Shown: positions 43,316 through 53,290 of the stretch, one piece after another | Layout of the letters: each line of letters opens with the position of its first letter | How positions within the stretch are numbered: position 1 is the first letter of the stretch | Assembly: GCA_017744355.1 (NCBI GenBank) | Contig: JAGIBK010000006.1 | Location: 124,001 to 188,000, forward strand | DNA length: 64,000 nucleotides | Direction: 5' to 3' | DNA from: a bacterium | GTDB taxonomy: Bacteria > Cyanobacteriota > Sericytochromatia > S15B-MN24 > UBA4093 | Made by a program: the position numbers and the translations under genes | Notes under the pieces: generated by a model | Told to the model about the DNA's origin: nothing | The model's database searches: none | Seen by the model: the letters and a program-made list of their open reading frames with translations, nothing else

Positions 43316-43333
43316 GGACCACAAGGAGAAGGC

Positions 43334-44758
43334 ATGCAAGTTTGCGTCATCGGCACCGGCTACGTCGGCCTCGTCACGGGCACCTGCCTCTCGTACCTGG
43401 GGCACGACGTGGTGTGCGTCGACAACAACCCTGCCAAGATCGACCAACTGCGCGCCGGCCAGTCCCCCATCTACGAGCCCGGCCTCTCGGAGCTGCTCAC
43501 CCACTGCATCAAGCAAGGCGGCGCCCAGAAGGGCAGCCTGCGCTTCAGCATGTCGATCGAGGAGGGGGTCCGCCCGGCGGACGTCGTCTTCATCGCCGTG
43601 GGCACCCCCCCACAGCCTTCCGGCGAGCCCGACCTCCAGTACGTGGAGACAGTGGCGCGCGCCATCGGCGCCGCGCTCGACACCGGCAAGCCGCGAGTCA
43701 TCGTGAACAAGAGCACGGTGCCCATCGGCTCGGGCAACTGGGTCGAGATGCTGGTGCGCGAGGGGATTCACTCCCTGCAGCCCGCCGGCCAGCACGGGAC
43801 CGGCAGCCTTGGCTTCGGGCAGGAGGCCGGACCGGTGTTCATGGTGGCCTCCAACCCCGAGTTTTTGCGCGAGGGCTCGGCCATCGGCGACACCCTGTAC
43901 CCGGACCGCATCGTGGTCGGGGCCCATGAGCCCGAGGCCCTCTCCATCCTGCGCCAGCTCTACGCGCCCATCCTCGAGCAGACCTTCAAGGCCCCGAGCG
44001 TGGCCGTTCGGCCCGAGGGCTTCGGTGCGGTGCCGCTCGTGACCACCGACCTCCAGTCGGCCGAGATGATCAAGTACGCGGCCAACGCCTTCTTGGCCAC
44101 CAAGATCTCGTTTGCCAACGAGATCGCGAACCTCTGCGAGAAGGTCGGCGCCGACGTGGTCGAGGTGGCCCGCGGCATCGGCCTCGACGCCCGTATCGGC
44201 CAGCGCTTCCTCAACGCCGGCGCCGGCTGGGGCGGCTCGTGCTTCGGCAAGGACGTCTCGGCCCTGGTCTCGATCGCCCGGGAGTACGGCTACGAGCCGC
44301 AGATGCTCAAGGCGACCATCGAGGTCAACCAGGCCCAGCGCCAGCGCATCGTCCAAAAGCTGCAGGACCAGCTCAAGATCGTCAAGGGCAAGACCATCGG
44401 CCTCCTGGGCCTCGCCTTCAAGCCCAACACCGACGACCTGCGCGACGCCCCGGCCCTCGACATCGCCCAGACCCTGCTCAAGATGGGCGCGCGCATCAAG
44501 GGCTACGATCCCATCGCCATGGAGGCGTGCAAACGCCAGCATCCCGAGCTGGAGCTGGTCTATGCGGCCGATCCGACGGACCTGGCCTGGGGGTGCGATG
44601 CCATCGTCGTGGTGACCGAGTGGGACGAGTTCAAGCGGCTGGATCTGGCGCAGCTCAAGGCGGTCATGCGCTCCAACGTGCTGGTGGATGCCCGCAATAT
44701 CTACGACCCAGCGACGGCCGAGCACGACGGCTTCGTCTACGTCGGCGTGGGGAGGTAA
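43334..44758 (+). CDS. ugd: UDP-glucose 6-dehydrogenase
   Basis: A 474-residue NAD-dependent enzyme making UDP-glucuronate. [20 protein letters not shown] is the NAD fold, STVPIGSGN and [10 protein letters not shown] are standard, and the catalytic Cys303 lies in [10 protein letters not shown]; the C-terminal UDP-binding part has [17 protein letters not shown]. An insertion of about 15 residues ([17 protein letters not shown]) before ASNPEFL lengthens it relative to typical 440-residue enzymes. It feeds the uxs product 2 bp downstream. Confidence 0.94.
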   Translation: MQVCVIGTGYVGLVTGTCLSYLGHDVVCVDNNPAKIDQLRAGQSPIYEPGLSELLTHCIKQGGAQKGSLRFSMSIEEGVRPADVVFIAVGTPPQPSGEPDLQYVETVARAIGAALDTGKPRVIVNKSTVPIGSGNWVEMLVREGIHSLQPAGQHGTGSLGFGQEAGPVFMVASNPEFLREGSAIGDTLYPDRIVVGAHEPEALSILRQLYAPILEQTFKAPSVAVRPEGFGAVPLVTTDLQSAEMIKYAANAFLATKISFANEIANLCEKVGADVVEVARGIGLDARIGQRFLNAGAGWGGSCFGKDVSALVSIAREYGYEPQMLKATIEVNQAQRQRIVQKLQDQLKIVKGKTIGLLGLAFKPNTDDLRDAPALDIAQTLLKMGARIKGYDPIAMEACKRQHPELELVYAADPTDLAWGCDAIVVVTEWDEFKRLDLAQLKAVMRSNVLVDARNIYDPATAEHDGFVYVGVGR

Positions 44759-44760
44759 GC

Positions 44761-45711
44761 ATGCGCATCGTCGTCACGGGCGGGGCGGGGTTCATCGGGT
44801 CGCACCTCTGCGATCGCCTCGTTTCCGAGGGACACCGGGTGGTCGTGGTGGACAACCTCGTCACCGGCTCCCTCGCCAACATCCAGCACCTCCAGAGCAG
44901 TACCCTCTTCGAGTTCATCCACCACGACGTGAGCAACCACATCCACGTGCAGGGCGCGGTGGACTGGGTGCTGCACCTGGCGAGCCCCGCAAGCCCGATC
45001 GATTACCTGGAGCTGCCGATCCAGACCCTCAAGGTGGGCTCGCTCGGCACCCACAACGCCCTGGGGCTCGCGAAGGCCAAGGGGGCGAAGTTCCTCTTGA
45101 CCTCGACCTCCGAGGTCTACGGCGATCCCCTGGTCCACCCGCAGCCCGAGAGCTACTGGGGCAACGTGAACCCCATCGGCCCGCGCGGGGTGTACGACGA
45201 GGCCAAGCGCTTCGCCGAGGCCATCACCATGGCCTACCACCGTACCCACGGCGTGGACACGCGCATCGTTCGCATCTTCAACACCTACGGCCCGCGCAAC
45301 CGGCCCGATGACGGGCGGGTCGTGCCCTCCTTCATCAACCAGGCACTGCGTGGCGAGCCCCTGACCGTCTTCGGCGAGGGGCAGCAGACCCGCAGCTTCC
45401 AGTACGTGTCGGATCTGGTCGAGGGGATCCGTCGCCTGATGGCGTCGGGAGTGACCGAGCCGGTGAACATCGGCAACCCGGTCGAGTTCACGATCCTCGA
45501 CTTCGCCAAGCGAGTCATCGAGATGACCGGCAGCAAGAGCGAGATCAGCTATCGGCCGCTGCCCCAGGACGACCCCAAGACGCGCCGCCCGGACATCTCG
45601 CGGGCCAAGGCGGTGCTCGACTGGGAGCCCAAGGTCATGCTCGAAGAAGGCCTCGTGAAGACGATCGCGTACTACCAAGAGCTGCTGGATCGCCAAGCCT
45701 CGCTCGCCTAG
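44761..45711 (+). CDS. uxs: UDP-glucuronate decarboxylase (UDP-xylose synthase-like)
   Basis: A 316-residue extended [78 protein letters not shown] (YxxxK) and [19 protein letters not shown] match UXS closely. It turns UDP-glucuronate into UDP-xylose. Placed 2 bp after ugd, which makes its substrate. Xylose is therefore a likely component of the surface glycan. Confidence 0.92.
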   Translation: MRIVVTGGAGFIGSHLCDRLVSEGHRVVVVDNLVTGSLANIQHLQSSTLFEFIHHDVSNHIHVQGAVDWVLHLASPASPIDYLELPIQTLKVGSLGTHNALGLAKAKGAKFLLTSTSEVYGDPLVHPQPESYWGNVNPIGPRGVYDEAKRFAEAITMAYHRTHGVDTRIVRIFNTYGPRNRPDDGRVVPSFINQALRGEPLTVFGEGQQTRSFQYVSDLVEGIRRLMASGVTEPVNIGNPVEFTILDFAKRVIEMTGSKSEISYRPLPQDDPKTRRPDISRAKAVLDWEPKVMLEEGLVKTIAYYQELLDRQASLA

Positions 45712-45728
45712 CCTCGCCCTGAGATCCC

Positions 45729-45749
45729 ACTCCCGCCCCGGCGGGGAGT
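45729..45749 (+). other. Hairpin covering the next gene's ribosome-binding site
   Basis: ACTCCC/GGGAGT stem with an inner GC-rich pairing (45729-45749), whose right arm holds the GGGGAG that would be the RBS of the following glycosyltransferase. It lies 18 bp after the uxs stop. No T-run, so it is not a terminator; it may damp translation of the next gene. Confidence 0.4.
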
Positions 45750-45754
45750 ATCGC

Positions 45755-46879
45755 CTGGAGACCTTTCCCATTCGCATCGGCTTCGACGCACGGCTCATCG
45801 AAAACAGCGGTATCGGGCGCTACATCCAGTGCCTGCTGCCACGGCTCGCCGCCCCTCAGCGCGAGGTCATCGCCTGGATGCTGCCTCATCAAGTGGCGGA
45901 TCCGCGGTGGGACTTTCCTGGCGTCGAACGCCGCTCGCTCGATGCCAGGCCCCTGTCGCCTCAAGAGCAACTGAAGGTCGTCGGGGCCGTCAAGGACGCC
46001 GGGCTCGACCTGCTGCACGTTCCGCACCTGAACGCGCCCCTCTTGAGTCGCGTGTCCCTGGTCGCCACCATCCACGACTTGATCCCCTTCCACTACCCTG
46101 AGGCGATCGCCGCCCGCTTCGGCGGCGCCTACTTCCACGCCATGGCGCGCCTGGTGCCGCGCCTCGCGCGACGCGTCCTGACCGTCTCCGAGCACACCCG
46201 CCAGGACCTCATCACCCTGGCAGGCGCCAGGCCCGAGAAGGTCGAGACCATCCCGCTCGGCGTGGAGACGCGCTTCGCCGAGGCGGTTGCACCGGACGCG
46301 CGGCGCCGGGTGCGCGATCGCTACCAGCTCAGTGGCCGCTACCTGCTGTATGCCGGCCAATGGAAGGGCTACAAGAACGTCGACTTGCTGCTTGCCGTCA
46401 TGGAGCAGCTGGACCCCGCTCGCTTCGGCGACGTGAAGCTGGTCCTGGTCGGCAAGGAGGATCCGCGCGTGCCCATGCGCGAGCGGCTCGCGGCGCGCAA
46501 CCTCTCGGACCGGGTCGTGCTGACGGGCTTCGTCGCCGACGACGCGGACCTCGCCGCCCTGTACCAGGAGGCCACGGCCTTCGTCTTCCCCTCGCGCTAC
46601 GAGGGCTTCGGGCTGCCGCCCCTGGAGGCCATGGCGGCCGGCGTCCCCGTGATTGCGAGCGATCGCGCCTCTATCCCCGAGGTGGTGGGGCCTGCCGGGC
46701 TGCTCTTGAGCCCTGATCGTGTGCTAGAATGGCAACGAGCAATCGAGTCTCTGTGCGAGGATCAGGGCCGTCGCGAGGCCCTTGCGGCCCTGGGCCGCGA
46801 GCGGGCGCACACCTTCCAGTGGGACGTGACAGCGGCCAGGACGGTCGAAGCGTACCACCAGGCCCTCACGACGTCCTGA
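45755..46879 (+). CDS. Glycosyltransferase family 4
   Basis: About 374 residues. [20 protein letters not shown] near the N-terminus is a GT4 mannosyltransferase-like start; [39 protein letters not shown] and the donor site [20 protein letters not shown] are all present. No ATG occurs early enough: the first (45878) would cut 40 conserved residues. I placed the start at CTG 45755, six bases after GGGGAG; ATT 45770 is the alternative. Start confidence is low, gene confidence high. It probably adds mannose or a similar sugar in the cytosol. Confidence 0.82.
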   Translation: METFPIRIGFDARLIENSGIGRYIQCLLPRLAAPQREVIAWMLPHQVADPRWDFPGVERRSLDARPLSPQEQLKVVGAVKDAGLDLLHVPHLNAPLLSRVSLVATIHDLIPFHYPEAIAARFGGAYFHAMARLVPRLARRVLTVSEHTRQDLITLAGARPEKVETIPLGVETRFAEAVAPDARRRVRDRYQLSGRYLLYAGQWKGYKNVDLLLAVMEQLDPARFGDVKLVLVGKEDPRVPMRERLAARNLSDRVVLTGFVADDADLAALYQEATAFVFPSRYEGFGLPPLEAMAAGVPVIASDRASIPEVVGPAGLLLSPDRVLEWQRAIESLCEDQGRREALAALGRERAHTFQWDVTAARTVEAYHQALTTS

Positions 46880-46906
46880 GGAACTCGATCGAATCCCCAA
46901 GCTAAC

Positions 46907-46924
46907 CCGCCCCACCGGGGGCGG
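46907..46924 (+). other. GC hairpin between two GT4 genes
   Basis: Perfect 7-bp stem CCGCCCC/GGGGCGG with 4-nt loop, 28 bp after one GT4 stop and 20 bp before the next start. No T-tract; could be an attenuating or mRNA-stabilising element. Confidence 0.35.
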
Positions 46925-46943
46925 CGCTCGAGAGGCACGGTCA

Positions 46944-48077
46944 TTGAAGGTCGCCCTGGTTCATGAATGGCTCACCACCCTCGGTGGCTCCGAGCGCGTG
47001 GTCTGGGCCTTCCACCGCATGTTCCCGGACGCCCCCGTGTTCACGACCGTCCACCGCCGGGACCTGCTGCCGGCCGAGTTCGGTGAACTCGACGTGCGGC
47101 CGTCCTTCCTGCAACGCTTGCCCGGTGGCACCAAGCACTACCAGAAGCTCCTGCCCCTGATGCCGCTCGCCTTCGAGCAATTTGACCTGACCGGCTACGA
47201 CCTGGTGCTGTCGAGCGCTCACGCCTGCGCCAAGGGCGTCGTGACCCGCCCCGAAACGGTCCACGTCAGCTACACCCACACCCCCATGCGCTACGCCTGG
47301 GACCTGTACCACTCGTATCAGGCCACGGTCAACCCGCTGCTGCGCCCCGTCTCCGCCGCCCTGCTCAGCTACCTGCGCCAGTGGGACGTGCTCGCCGCCA
47401 ATCGCGTCGATCGCTTCGTCGCCAACTCTCGCGAGGTCGCGCGCCGCATCCAGAAGCACTACCGCCGACCCGCCGAGGTGGTGCCGCCCCCCATCGACGT
47501 GGAGCGCTTCCAGCCCGCCCCCGCCTCGCAGATCGGCGATCACCTCCTGGTGCTCTCGCGCCTGGTCCCCTACAAGCGCGTCGACCTCGCCGTGCAGGCC
47601 GCGAACCTCACCGGCATGCCCCTCAAGATCATCGGTGACGGCCCCCTCTACGCCGAGCTCAAGGCCATGGCCAGGCCCAACGTGCAGTTCCTCGGCCACC
47701 TGAACGACGCGGAGGTCGCCGGCGAGATGGCCCGCTGCCGCGCGCTGGTCTTCGGCGCCTTCGAGGACTTCGGCATCGTCCCGCTCGAAGCCCAGGCCGC
47801 CGGCCGACCGGTCGTCGCCTTTGGCGCGGGCGGCGCGCTCGAGACCGTCATCGACGGCGTCACGGGCGCCTTCTTCCCCGAGCAGCGCGCCGAGAGCCTC
47901 GTCCAGGCCCTCAAGCGCCTGGATCGGATCGACTTCGAGCCCGCGGCGATCCGGCGCCACGCCGAGAGCTTCGCCTTCGAGGCCTTTGCCGCGCGCATGC
48001 GCGGCGTCATCGACCAAGCCATCGCCGAGCGCCGAGATGGTGTCTTCGAGGGAGTCAGCGAGGCCGTGCATGGCTAA
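46944..48077 (+). CDS. Glycosyltransferase family 4, WbaZ-like
   Basis: A 377-residue GT-B enzyme. KVALVHEWLTTLGGSERVVW, then TVHVSYTHTPMRYAWDLYH (characteristic of WbaZ/mannosyl- or glucosyltransferases), VPPPIDVERF, SRLVPYKRVDLAVQAAN and FGAFEDFGIVPLEAQAAGRP with the donor-binding Glu. It starts with TTG 46944, the first codon giving the full GGSERV domain. Its stop overlaps the next start by 8 bp. Confidence 0.87.
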   Translation: MKVALVHEWLTTLGGSERVVWAFHRMFPDAPVFTTVHRRDLLPAEFGELDVRPSFLQRLPGGTKHYQKLLPLMPLAFEQFDLTGYDLVLSSAHACAKGVVTRPETVHVSYTHTPMRYAWDLYHSYQATVNPLLRPVSAALLSYLRQWDVLAANRVDRFVANSREVARRIQKHYRRPAEVVPPPIDVERFQPAPASQIGDHLLVLSRLVPYKRVDLAVQAANLTGMPLKIIGDGPLYAELKAMARPNVQFLGHLNDAEVAGEMARCRALVFGAFEDFGIVPLEAQAAGRPVVAFGAGGALETVIDGVTGAFFPEQRAESLVQALKRLDRIDFEPAAIRRHAESFAFEAFAARMRGVIDQAIAERRDGVFEGVSEAVHG

Positions 48078-49599
48078 AGACGCGCTCGAAGCGCATTCCC
48101 CCCTATCGCCGAGCACCATGGCGCCCGACTGGCGCGAGTGGCTCAAGCGCAACATCATGTACGCCGGGCTGCCCTTCGTGGTCCTGGCGGACTGGGCGCT
48201 CATCAACGGCGTCTTCGCCCTGGTCTACGCCATGCGCTTCGAGTGGCACGTCCTCGCCTCGGTCGAGCATGGGCCGCCCTGGAGCCCCTACTGGCATGCG
48301 ACCATCCTCATCGCGACGGTCTGGGTCATGGTGCTCGCCGCCACGGGCCTGTACCGCTACCAGCGCGCCGCCTCCAAGTTCGAGGACCTTGTCATCCTGG
48401 GCTTCGGACTGAGCCTCGGCACCCTGCTCGCCATGGGCCTCGGCTTCTTCTACCGCGACTTCTCCTACTCGCGCCTGGTGCTGGTCTACAGCGTGGTGTT
48501 CGGCTACGTGGCCCTCGCTGCCTTCCACCTGGGACTGCGCACCCTCCAGGAATGGTTGCAAGCCAAGGGCTGGGGAAGCCTCAGCACCCTGATCGTAGGC
48601 TGCAACCCCCTCGGCGAGATGATGGCCGCGCGCTTCAAGGACGCCCCGCACCTGGGCCATCGCCTGGTGGGCTTCGTGCCCGCGCCCGGCGAGTGGATGG
48701 AAGGCGAGCGCTGGCTGTGCGCGGTGCGCACCGGCGAGCTGCGCGAGACCCACGTCAAGACCTACGGCCAGGTCCTGGGCGAAGTCGAGGACCTCTCCGC
48801 CGTCATCGAGCAGCACCGGATCGACGAGGTGATCCTGGCCCGGCCGGGGGCGACCTTCAGCGAGTTCGTCGAGCTGATGGGCGGGGTGGCCTCGCGCCGC
48901 CACGTGCAGTTCCGCATCGTGCCCGACCTGCTCGAGCTGATGACCGCCAAGATCCAGATCTCGGACCTGGACGGCATCCCGACCCTCGAGATCTGGGACG
49001 TGCCCCTGCGCAAGTGGCACAATCGCTTCTTCAAGCGCCTGATGGACATCGCACTGTCGGCCATCGGCCTGATGCTGGCCATGCCCATCCTGCTCGTCAC
49101 CGCCCTCTTGGTGAAGCTGACGAGCCCCGGCCCCATCTTCTACAAGCAGGAGCGCATGGGCCGGGACGGTCGCTTGTTCAACATCTACAAGTTCCGCACC
49201 ATGCGCATCGACGCCGAGGATGCGAGCGGTCCGGTCTGGGCCAAGGCCGGCGACAACCGCGCGACCCCCATCGGGGCCGTGCTGCGCCGCTTCAGCCTGG
49301 ACGAGCTACCCCAGATCTGGAACGTGCTCGCGGGTGACATGAGCCTGGTGGGCCCGCGCCCCGAGCGCCCCTTCTTCATCGACCAGTTCAAGACCTACAT
49401 CCCCAAGTACATGGACCGCCACCTGGTGCGTAGCGGCCTGACGGGCTGGGCCCAGGTGAACGGCCTGCGCGGCGAGGAAGGCACCATCGAGGAGCGCACC
49501 CGCTACGACATCTACTACGTGGAGAACTGGTCGCTGCTCTTCGACCTGCGGATCATCGTGAAGACGGCGTTGGAAGTCCTGTTCTACAAGGCTTACTAG
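48070..49599 (+). CDS. Polyprenyl-phosphate sugar-1-phosphate transferase (WcaJ/WbaP-type)
   Basis: A 509-residue initiating enzyme of surface-glycan assembly. Four N-terminal TM helices (about 30-160), a cytosolic Rossmann-like CoA_binding_3 domain (about 170-310), a membrane helix (DIALSAIGLMLAMPILLVTA) and the catalytic bacterial sugar transferase domain: KLTSPGPIFYKQERMGRDGR, KFRTMRIDAEDASGPVWA, RRFSLDELPQIWNVLAGDMS with the catalytic Asp-Glu, and GPRPERPFFIDQFK. It loads a sugar-1-phosphate on undecaprenyl phosphate. ATG 48070 lies inside the end of the previous gene. Confidence 0.93.
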   Translation: MAKDALEAHSPLSPSTMAPDWREWLKRNIMYAGLPFVVLADWALINGVFALVYAMRFEWHVLASVEHGPPWSPYWHATILIATVWVMVLAATGLYRYQRAASKFEDLVILGFGLSLGTLLAMGLGFFYRDFSYSRLVLVYSVVFGYVALAAFHLGLRTLQEWLQAKGWGSLSTLIVGCNPLGEMMAARFKDAPHLGHRLVGFVPAPGEWMEGERWLCAVRTGELRETHVKTYGQVLGEVEDLSAVIEQHRIDEVILARPGATFSEFVELMGGVASRRHVQFRIVPDLLELMTAKIQISDLDGIPTLEIWDVPLRKWHNRFFKRLMDIALSAIGLMLAMPILLVTALLVKLTSPGPIFYKQERMGRDGRLFNIYKFRTMRIDAEDASGPVWAKAGDNRATPIGAVLRRFSLDELPQIWNVLAGDMSLVGPRPERPFFIDQFKTYIPKYMDRHLVRSGLTGWAQVNGLRGEEGTIEERTRYDIYYVENWSLLFDLRIIVKTALEVLFYKAY

Positions 49600-49614
49600 C
49601 CTAGGCCCCGCCCG

Positions 49615-50904
49615 GTGCGCCGTTCTCTGCCCTGGCTGTTCTTCTACGCGGCGCTCCTGCGCGTCGCGATCGCCCTGATCCCCGGCGGGCAACCCTTCGA
49701 CCAGGCCTGCTTCAAGGCCTGGGGCGTGGCCATGGTCCTGAACGGCCCTGCGGGCTTCTACGAGGGAAGCAAGGCCTTCTTCGCCTGCGACTACCCGCCC
49801 CTCTACATGGCCTGGCTCGGGGGCTGGTCCTGGCTCTACACCCGCTTCGACGTCACCCCGCTCGCCTTGACCGCCTTCGCGTCGTTCATGCCGGTCACGG
49901 CCTTCAACGCCCTGCTCAAGGCGCTGGTGGGGTTGCTCGATCTGCTCAACGGCTTTCTGGTCTATCGCATCCTCGCGCCGCACCTCGGGCCCGAGAAAGC
50001 GAAGGGCGCGGCGATCCTCGCCCTCTTCAACCCGCTCTTCCTCTACGACGCCGTCTACTGGGGCCAGATCGACACGCTGCTGTTGACCTTCATGCTGGGC
50101 ATCCTCTGGGCCCTGACCCAGGGCTGGCTCGTCCGCGCCGGGGTCCTCGCCGCCCTGTCCCTGATGCTCAAGCCCCAGGCCCTCTTCCTCGCGCCGTTTT
50201 TTCTCGCCGCTCAGTGGTTCCGCCACCATCCCGGCCGCTGGCTCCTGACCCTCGCCGCCGGGACGATGGCCGTGTTCGTCGCCATTCGCCCCTTCTGGCC
50301 GCACGGGGCCCCGCTCGATTCGTTCATGGCCCTTTATTCGCGCATGACGACCACCGCGCAGAGCTACCCCTACGGCGCCTTCAACGCCTTCAACTTGCAC
50401 GGCCTCTTCGGCCAGCTCAGGCCGGACGACGCGACCTTCCTGGGCCTGAGCCAGCGCGTCTGGGGCCTCGTCCTGCTCGGCCTCGTCCAGCTCGCGATCG
50501 CCGTGGTGCTCTTCAAGCGGCGCGACCCCGCCACGTTCTGGCTCGGGGCCGCCACCAGCGTGCTCGCCTTCTTCATGTTCGCCACGCGCATGCACGAGCG
50601 CTACGGCATCGTCGCCCTCGGCATCCTCACCCTCGCCTACGCCTACCGGCCGCGCCTCAAGCGCCTCTACTGGACGCTGTGCGTCGTCACGATCGTCAAC
50701 CTGGTCTACGCCCAGGACCCCAACGTCGCTCGCCTGTTAAACACCGTCTGGCTCGATCGTATCTTGAGCCTGGTGAGCGTCGTCGCCTTCGCCATGCTCA
50801 TCCGGGAGCTGGTACGGCTTGCTCCCCCGAGCATCCCCTCGCTACACTTGGAAGAACCAATCCCTCTCCGAAAGGACCCTTCATGCCAGCAACAAACGAC
50901 ATGA
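49615..50904 (+). CDS. GT-C mannosyltransferase-like membrane protein
   Basis: A 429-residue protein with about ten hydrophobic segments. DQACFKAWGVAMVLNGPAGF and ACDYPPLYMAWLGGW form a first outer loop with Asp in the GT-C catalytic position; NPLFLYDAVYWGQIDTLLLT and SLMLKPQALFL are typical of ALG6/PIG-M-like and related bacterial families. It would use a polyprenyl-phosphate sugar at the outer membrane-facing side. GTG 49615. Its last 22 bases overlap the galE start. Confidence 0.75.
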   Translation: MRRSLPWLFFYAALLRVAIALIPGGQPFDQACFKAWGVAMVLNGPAGFYEGSKAFFACDYPPLYMAWLGGWSWLYTRFDVTPLALTAFASFMPVTAFNALLKALVGLLDLLNGFLVYRILAPHLGPEKAKGAAILALFNPLFLYDAVYWGQIDTLLLTFMLGILWALTQGWLVRAGVLAALSLMLKPQALFLAPFFLAAQWFRHHPGRWLLTLAAGTMAVFVAIRPFWPHGAPLDSFMALYSRMTTTAQSYPYGAFNAFNLHGLFGQLRPDDATFLGLSQRVWGLVLLGLVQLAIAVVLFKRRDPATFWLGAATSVLAFFMFATRMHERYGIVALGILTLAYAYRPRLKRLYWTLCVVTIVNLVYAQDPNVARLLNTVWLDRILSLVSVVAFAMLIRELVRLAPPSIPSLHLEEPIPLRKDPSCQQQTT

Positions 50905-51872
50905 TCCTGGTGGTCGGCGGCGCCGGTTACATCGGCTCCCATTGCGTCAAAGAGCTCAACCGCCAGGGTTACAACACCGTCACCTTCGATAACCTGGTCT
51001 ACGGTCACCGCGACGCGGTGAAGTGGGGGGCCTTCGAAGAAGGCGACATGAGCGACACCGAGCGCCTGCGCGAGGTCTTCCGTAAATACAAGATCGCGGG
51101 CGTCATGCACTTCGCCGCCTACGCCTACGTGGGCGAGAGCGTCACCGACCCCGAGAAGTACTACTTCAACAACGTCGCGGCCACCCTCAACCTCCTCAAG
51201 GTGATGCGCGAGTTCGGCGTCGACAAGTTCATCTTCAGCTCCACCTGCGCCACCTACGGGGTGCCGACCCAGATTCCCATCCCCGAGACCCACGGCCAGG
51301 CCCCCATCAACCCCTACGGCGCCTCCAAGCTCATGGTCGAGCGGGTGCTCGCCGATTACGGCCGCGCCTACGACCTCAAGAGCATCTGCTTCCGCTACTT
51401 CAACGCGGCGGGTGCCGATCCCGAAGGGGACATCGGCGAGCGCCACGATCCCGAGACCCACCTGATTCCCCTGGTGCTGCGCGCGGCCATGGGCGGCACC
51501 CCGCTCAAGGTCTTCGGCGACGATTACCCCACCCCGGACGGCACCTGCATCCGGGACTACATCCACGTCATCGACCTGGCGCGCGCCCACATCCTGGGTC
51601 TGGAGCGCCTGCTTTCGGGCGGCGAGAGCTCCATCTACAACCTGGGCAACGGCAGCGGCTACTCGGTCAAGGAAGTCATCGAGACCTCCGAGCGCCTGAC
51701 GGGCCGCAAGGTGCCCTTCGAGTTCGCCCCGCGCCGCGAAGGGGATCCCCCCCAGCTGATCGGATCGGCAGAGAAGGCCATCACCGAGCTGGGCTGGAAG
51801 CCCGAGTTCGCCAAGCTCGACCAGATCATCGAGACGGCCTGGACCTGGCATCGCAAGGAAGTGGGGGTGTAG
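50883..51872 (+). CDS. galE: UDP-glucose 4-epimerase GalE
   Basis: A 329-residue extended SDR interconverting UDP-glucose and UDP-galactose. VVGGAGYIGSHCVKELNRQG, MHFAAYAYVGESV, FSSTCATYGVP, NPYGASKLMVERVLADYGRA (YxxxK), RYFNAAGADPEGDIGERHDP and DGTCIRDYIHVIDLARAH are all classical. It supplies galactose donor or recycles it. AAGGA precedes ATG 50883; glmM starts 2 bp after its stop. Confidence 0.95.
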   Translation: MPATNDMILVVGGAGYIGSHCVKELNRQGYNTVTFDNLVYGHRDAVKWGAFEEGDMSDTERLREVFRKYKIAGVMHFAAYAYVGESVTDPEKYYFNNVAATLNLLKVMREFGVDKFIFSSTCATYGVPTQIPIPETHGQAPINPYGASKLMVERVLADYGRAYDLKSICFRYFNAAGADPEGDIGERHDPETHLIPLVLRAAMGGTPLKVFGDDYPTPDGTCIRDYIHVIDLARAHILGLERLLSGGESSIYNLGNGSGYSVKEVIETSERLTGRKVPFEFAPRREGDPPQLIGSAEKAITELGWKPEFAKLDQIIETAWTWHRKEVGV

Positions 51873-51874
51873 CG

Positions 51875-53221
51875 ATGGGCAAGTACTTCGGCACCGACGG
51901 GGTCCGCGGCCTCGCCAACGACAAGCTCACCCCCGAGCTTGCCTTCAAGCTGGGGCGCGCGGGCGCGGCGGTCCTGCTCGAGGGGCACCAGGGCGATCGC
52001 CCCGTGATCTTCATCGGCCGCGACACCCGCCGCTCGGGCACCATGCTCGAAGCCGCCCTCGCGGCGGGCATCTGCTCGGTGGGCGTGGACGTGTACCGCC
52101 TGGGCGTGGTCCCCACCCCGGTCGTCGCCTGGCTCACGGCCAACTGCGGCGGGGCCGCGGGGGTCATGATCTCGGCCTCCCACAACCCGAGCCCCGACAA
52201 CGGCATCAAGTTCTTCAGCGGCGACGGCTTCAAGCTGCCCGACGAGACCGAGGCCGCCATCGAGGCCCACCTCGACGCCGCCGAGGACACCCTGCCCCGC
52301 CCCACGGGCGAGGCGCTGGGGGTGGTCGAGGATCGCTTCGACCTGGTGGAGAACTACGTTCGGCACGTGACCCAGGCCTTCTCGCAGGGCCTCAGCGGCC
52401 TGAACGTGGCCCTCGACGTGGGGCACGGCGCGGCCTACGCCCTCGCCCCTCGCGTGCTCCGAGCACTCGGCGCCCACGTCCAGGTCCTGAACGACGCGCC
52501 CGACGGCGACAACATCAACCGGGGCTGCGGCTCGACCCACATGGAGATGCTCCAGGCCAAGGTCCGCGAGGGCGGCTTCCAGCTGGGCATCGCTTTCGAC
52601 GGGGACGCGGATCGCATGCTCGCGGTGGACGAGACGGGCTCGACCGTCGACGGCGACCACATCATGCTGATCTGCCTGGAGCACGCCCTTGCGACGGGCC
52701 GCCTCAAGAGCCCATCGCTGGTCGCGACGGTCATGAGCAACATGGGCTTCGAGGAAGCCGTGCAGCGCCTCGGCGGCGAGCTGGTGCGCGCCAAGGTCGG
52801 CGATCGCTACGTCCTCGAAGAGATGAAGGCCCGCGACATCCGCATCGGCGGCGAGCAGAGCGGCCACCTGATCTTCCTGGACGACAACACCACTGGCGAC
52901 GGCCTCAACTCGGCCTTGCGCCTGCTTTCGGCGCTCAAGGCAGCAGGAGAGCCCCTCTCGGTGCTCTCGGCCAAGATGACCGACTACCCCCAGGTGCTCA
53001 AGAACGTGCGCCTCGCCTCCACCCAGGGTTGGCAGCAGAACGCCGCGATCGCCAAGGCCATCTCCGACGCCGATGCCGAGCTGGCGGGCAATGGTCGCCT
53101 GCTCGTCCGTGCCTCGGGCACCGAGCCCCTCATCCGCGTGATGGTCGAGGGCAAGGACGACGCGCAGATCCACGCGGTCTGCGATCGCCTGATCGGCGTC
53201 ATCTCGACCGAGCTCGCCTAA
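51875..53221 (+). CDS. glmM: Phosphoglucosamine mutase GlmM
   Basis: A 448-residue alpha-phosphohexomutase converting glucosamine-6-phosphate to glucosamine-1-phosphate for UDP-GlcNAc, hence peptidoglycan and lipid A. KYFGTDGVRGLAN opens it, the phosphoserine Ser102 lies in SASHNP at the same position as in E. coli, metal loop DGDADRM, sugar loop GEQSGH and phosphate loop RASGTEPLIRVMVEG. An essential enzyme ending the polysaccharide region and terminated just downstream. Confidence 0.96.
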   Translation: MGKYFGTDGVRGLANDKLTPELAFKLGRAGAAVLLEGHQGDRPVIFIGRDTRRSGTMLEAALAAGICSVGVDVYRLGVVPTPVVAWLTANCGGAAGVMISASHNPSPDNGIKFFSGDGFKLPDETEAAIEAHLDAAEDTLPRPTGEALGVVEDRFDLVENYVRHVTQAFSQGLSGLNVALDVGHGAAYALAPRVLRALGAHVQVLNDAPDGDNINRGCGSTHMEMLQAKVREGGFQLGIAFDGDADRMLAVDETGSTVDGDHIMLICLEHALATGRLKSPSLVATVMSNMGFEEAVQRLGGELVRAKVGDRYVLEEMKARDIRIGGEQSGHLIFLDDNTTGDGLNSALRLLSALKAAGEPLSVLSAKMTDYPQVLKNVRLASTQGWQQNAAIAKAISDADAELAGNGRLLVRASGTEPLIRVMVEGKDDAQIHAVCDRLIGVISTELA

Positions 53222-53232
53222 CCCCTCGAAAA

Positions 53233-53264
53233 AAAGGGCCACCCGCATAGGCGGGTGGCCCTTT
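53233..53264. terminator. Bidirectional intrinsic terminator between glmM and the M20 gene
   Basis: Perfect 14-bp stem (53233-53246 with 53251-53264), ATAG loop, flanked by an A-run on the left and T-run on the right, so it can stop both the plus-strand glmM transcript and the convergent minus-strand amidohydrolase transcript. Confidence 0.92.
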
Positions 53265-53290
53265 TCGTCGTCAGCGAAGGCTTCTTTCGA

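Noticed and set aside
42275..44725. An 816-residue minus-strand open frame opposite rmlB-ugd
   Set aside because: Shadow of two unmistakable enzymes; composition (long runs of V, L, G, D, H) is that of a reverse-complement frame.
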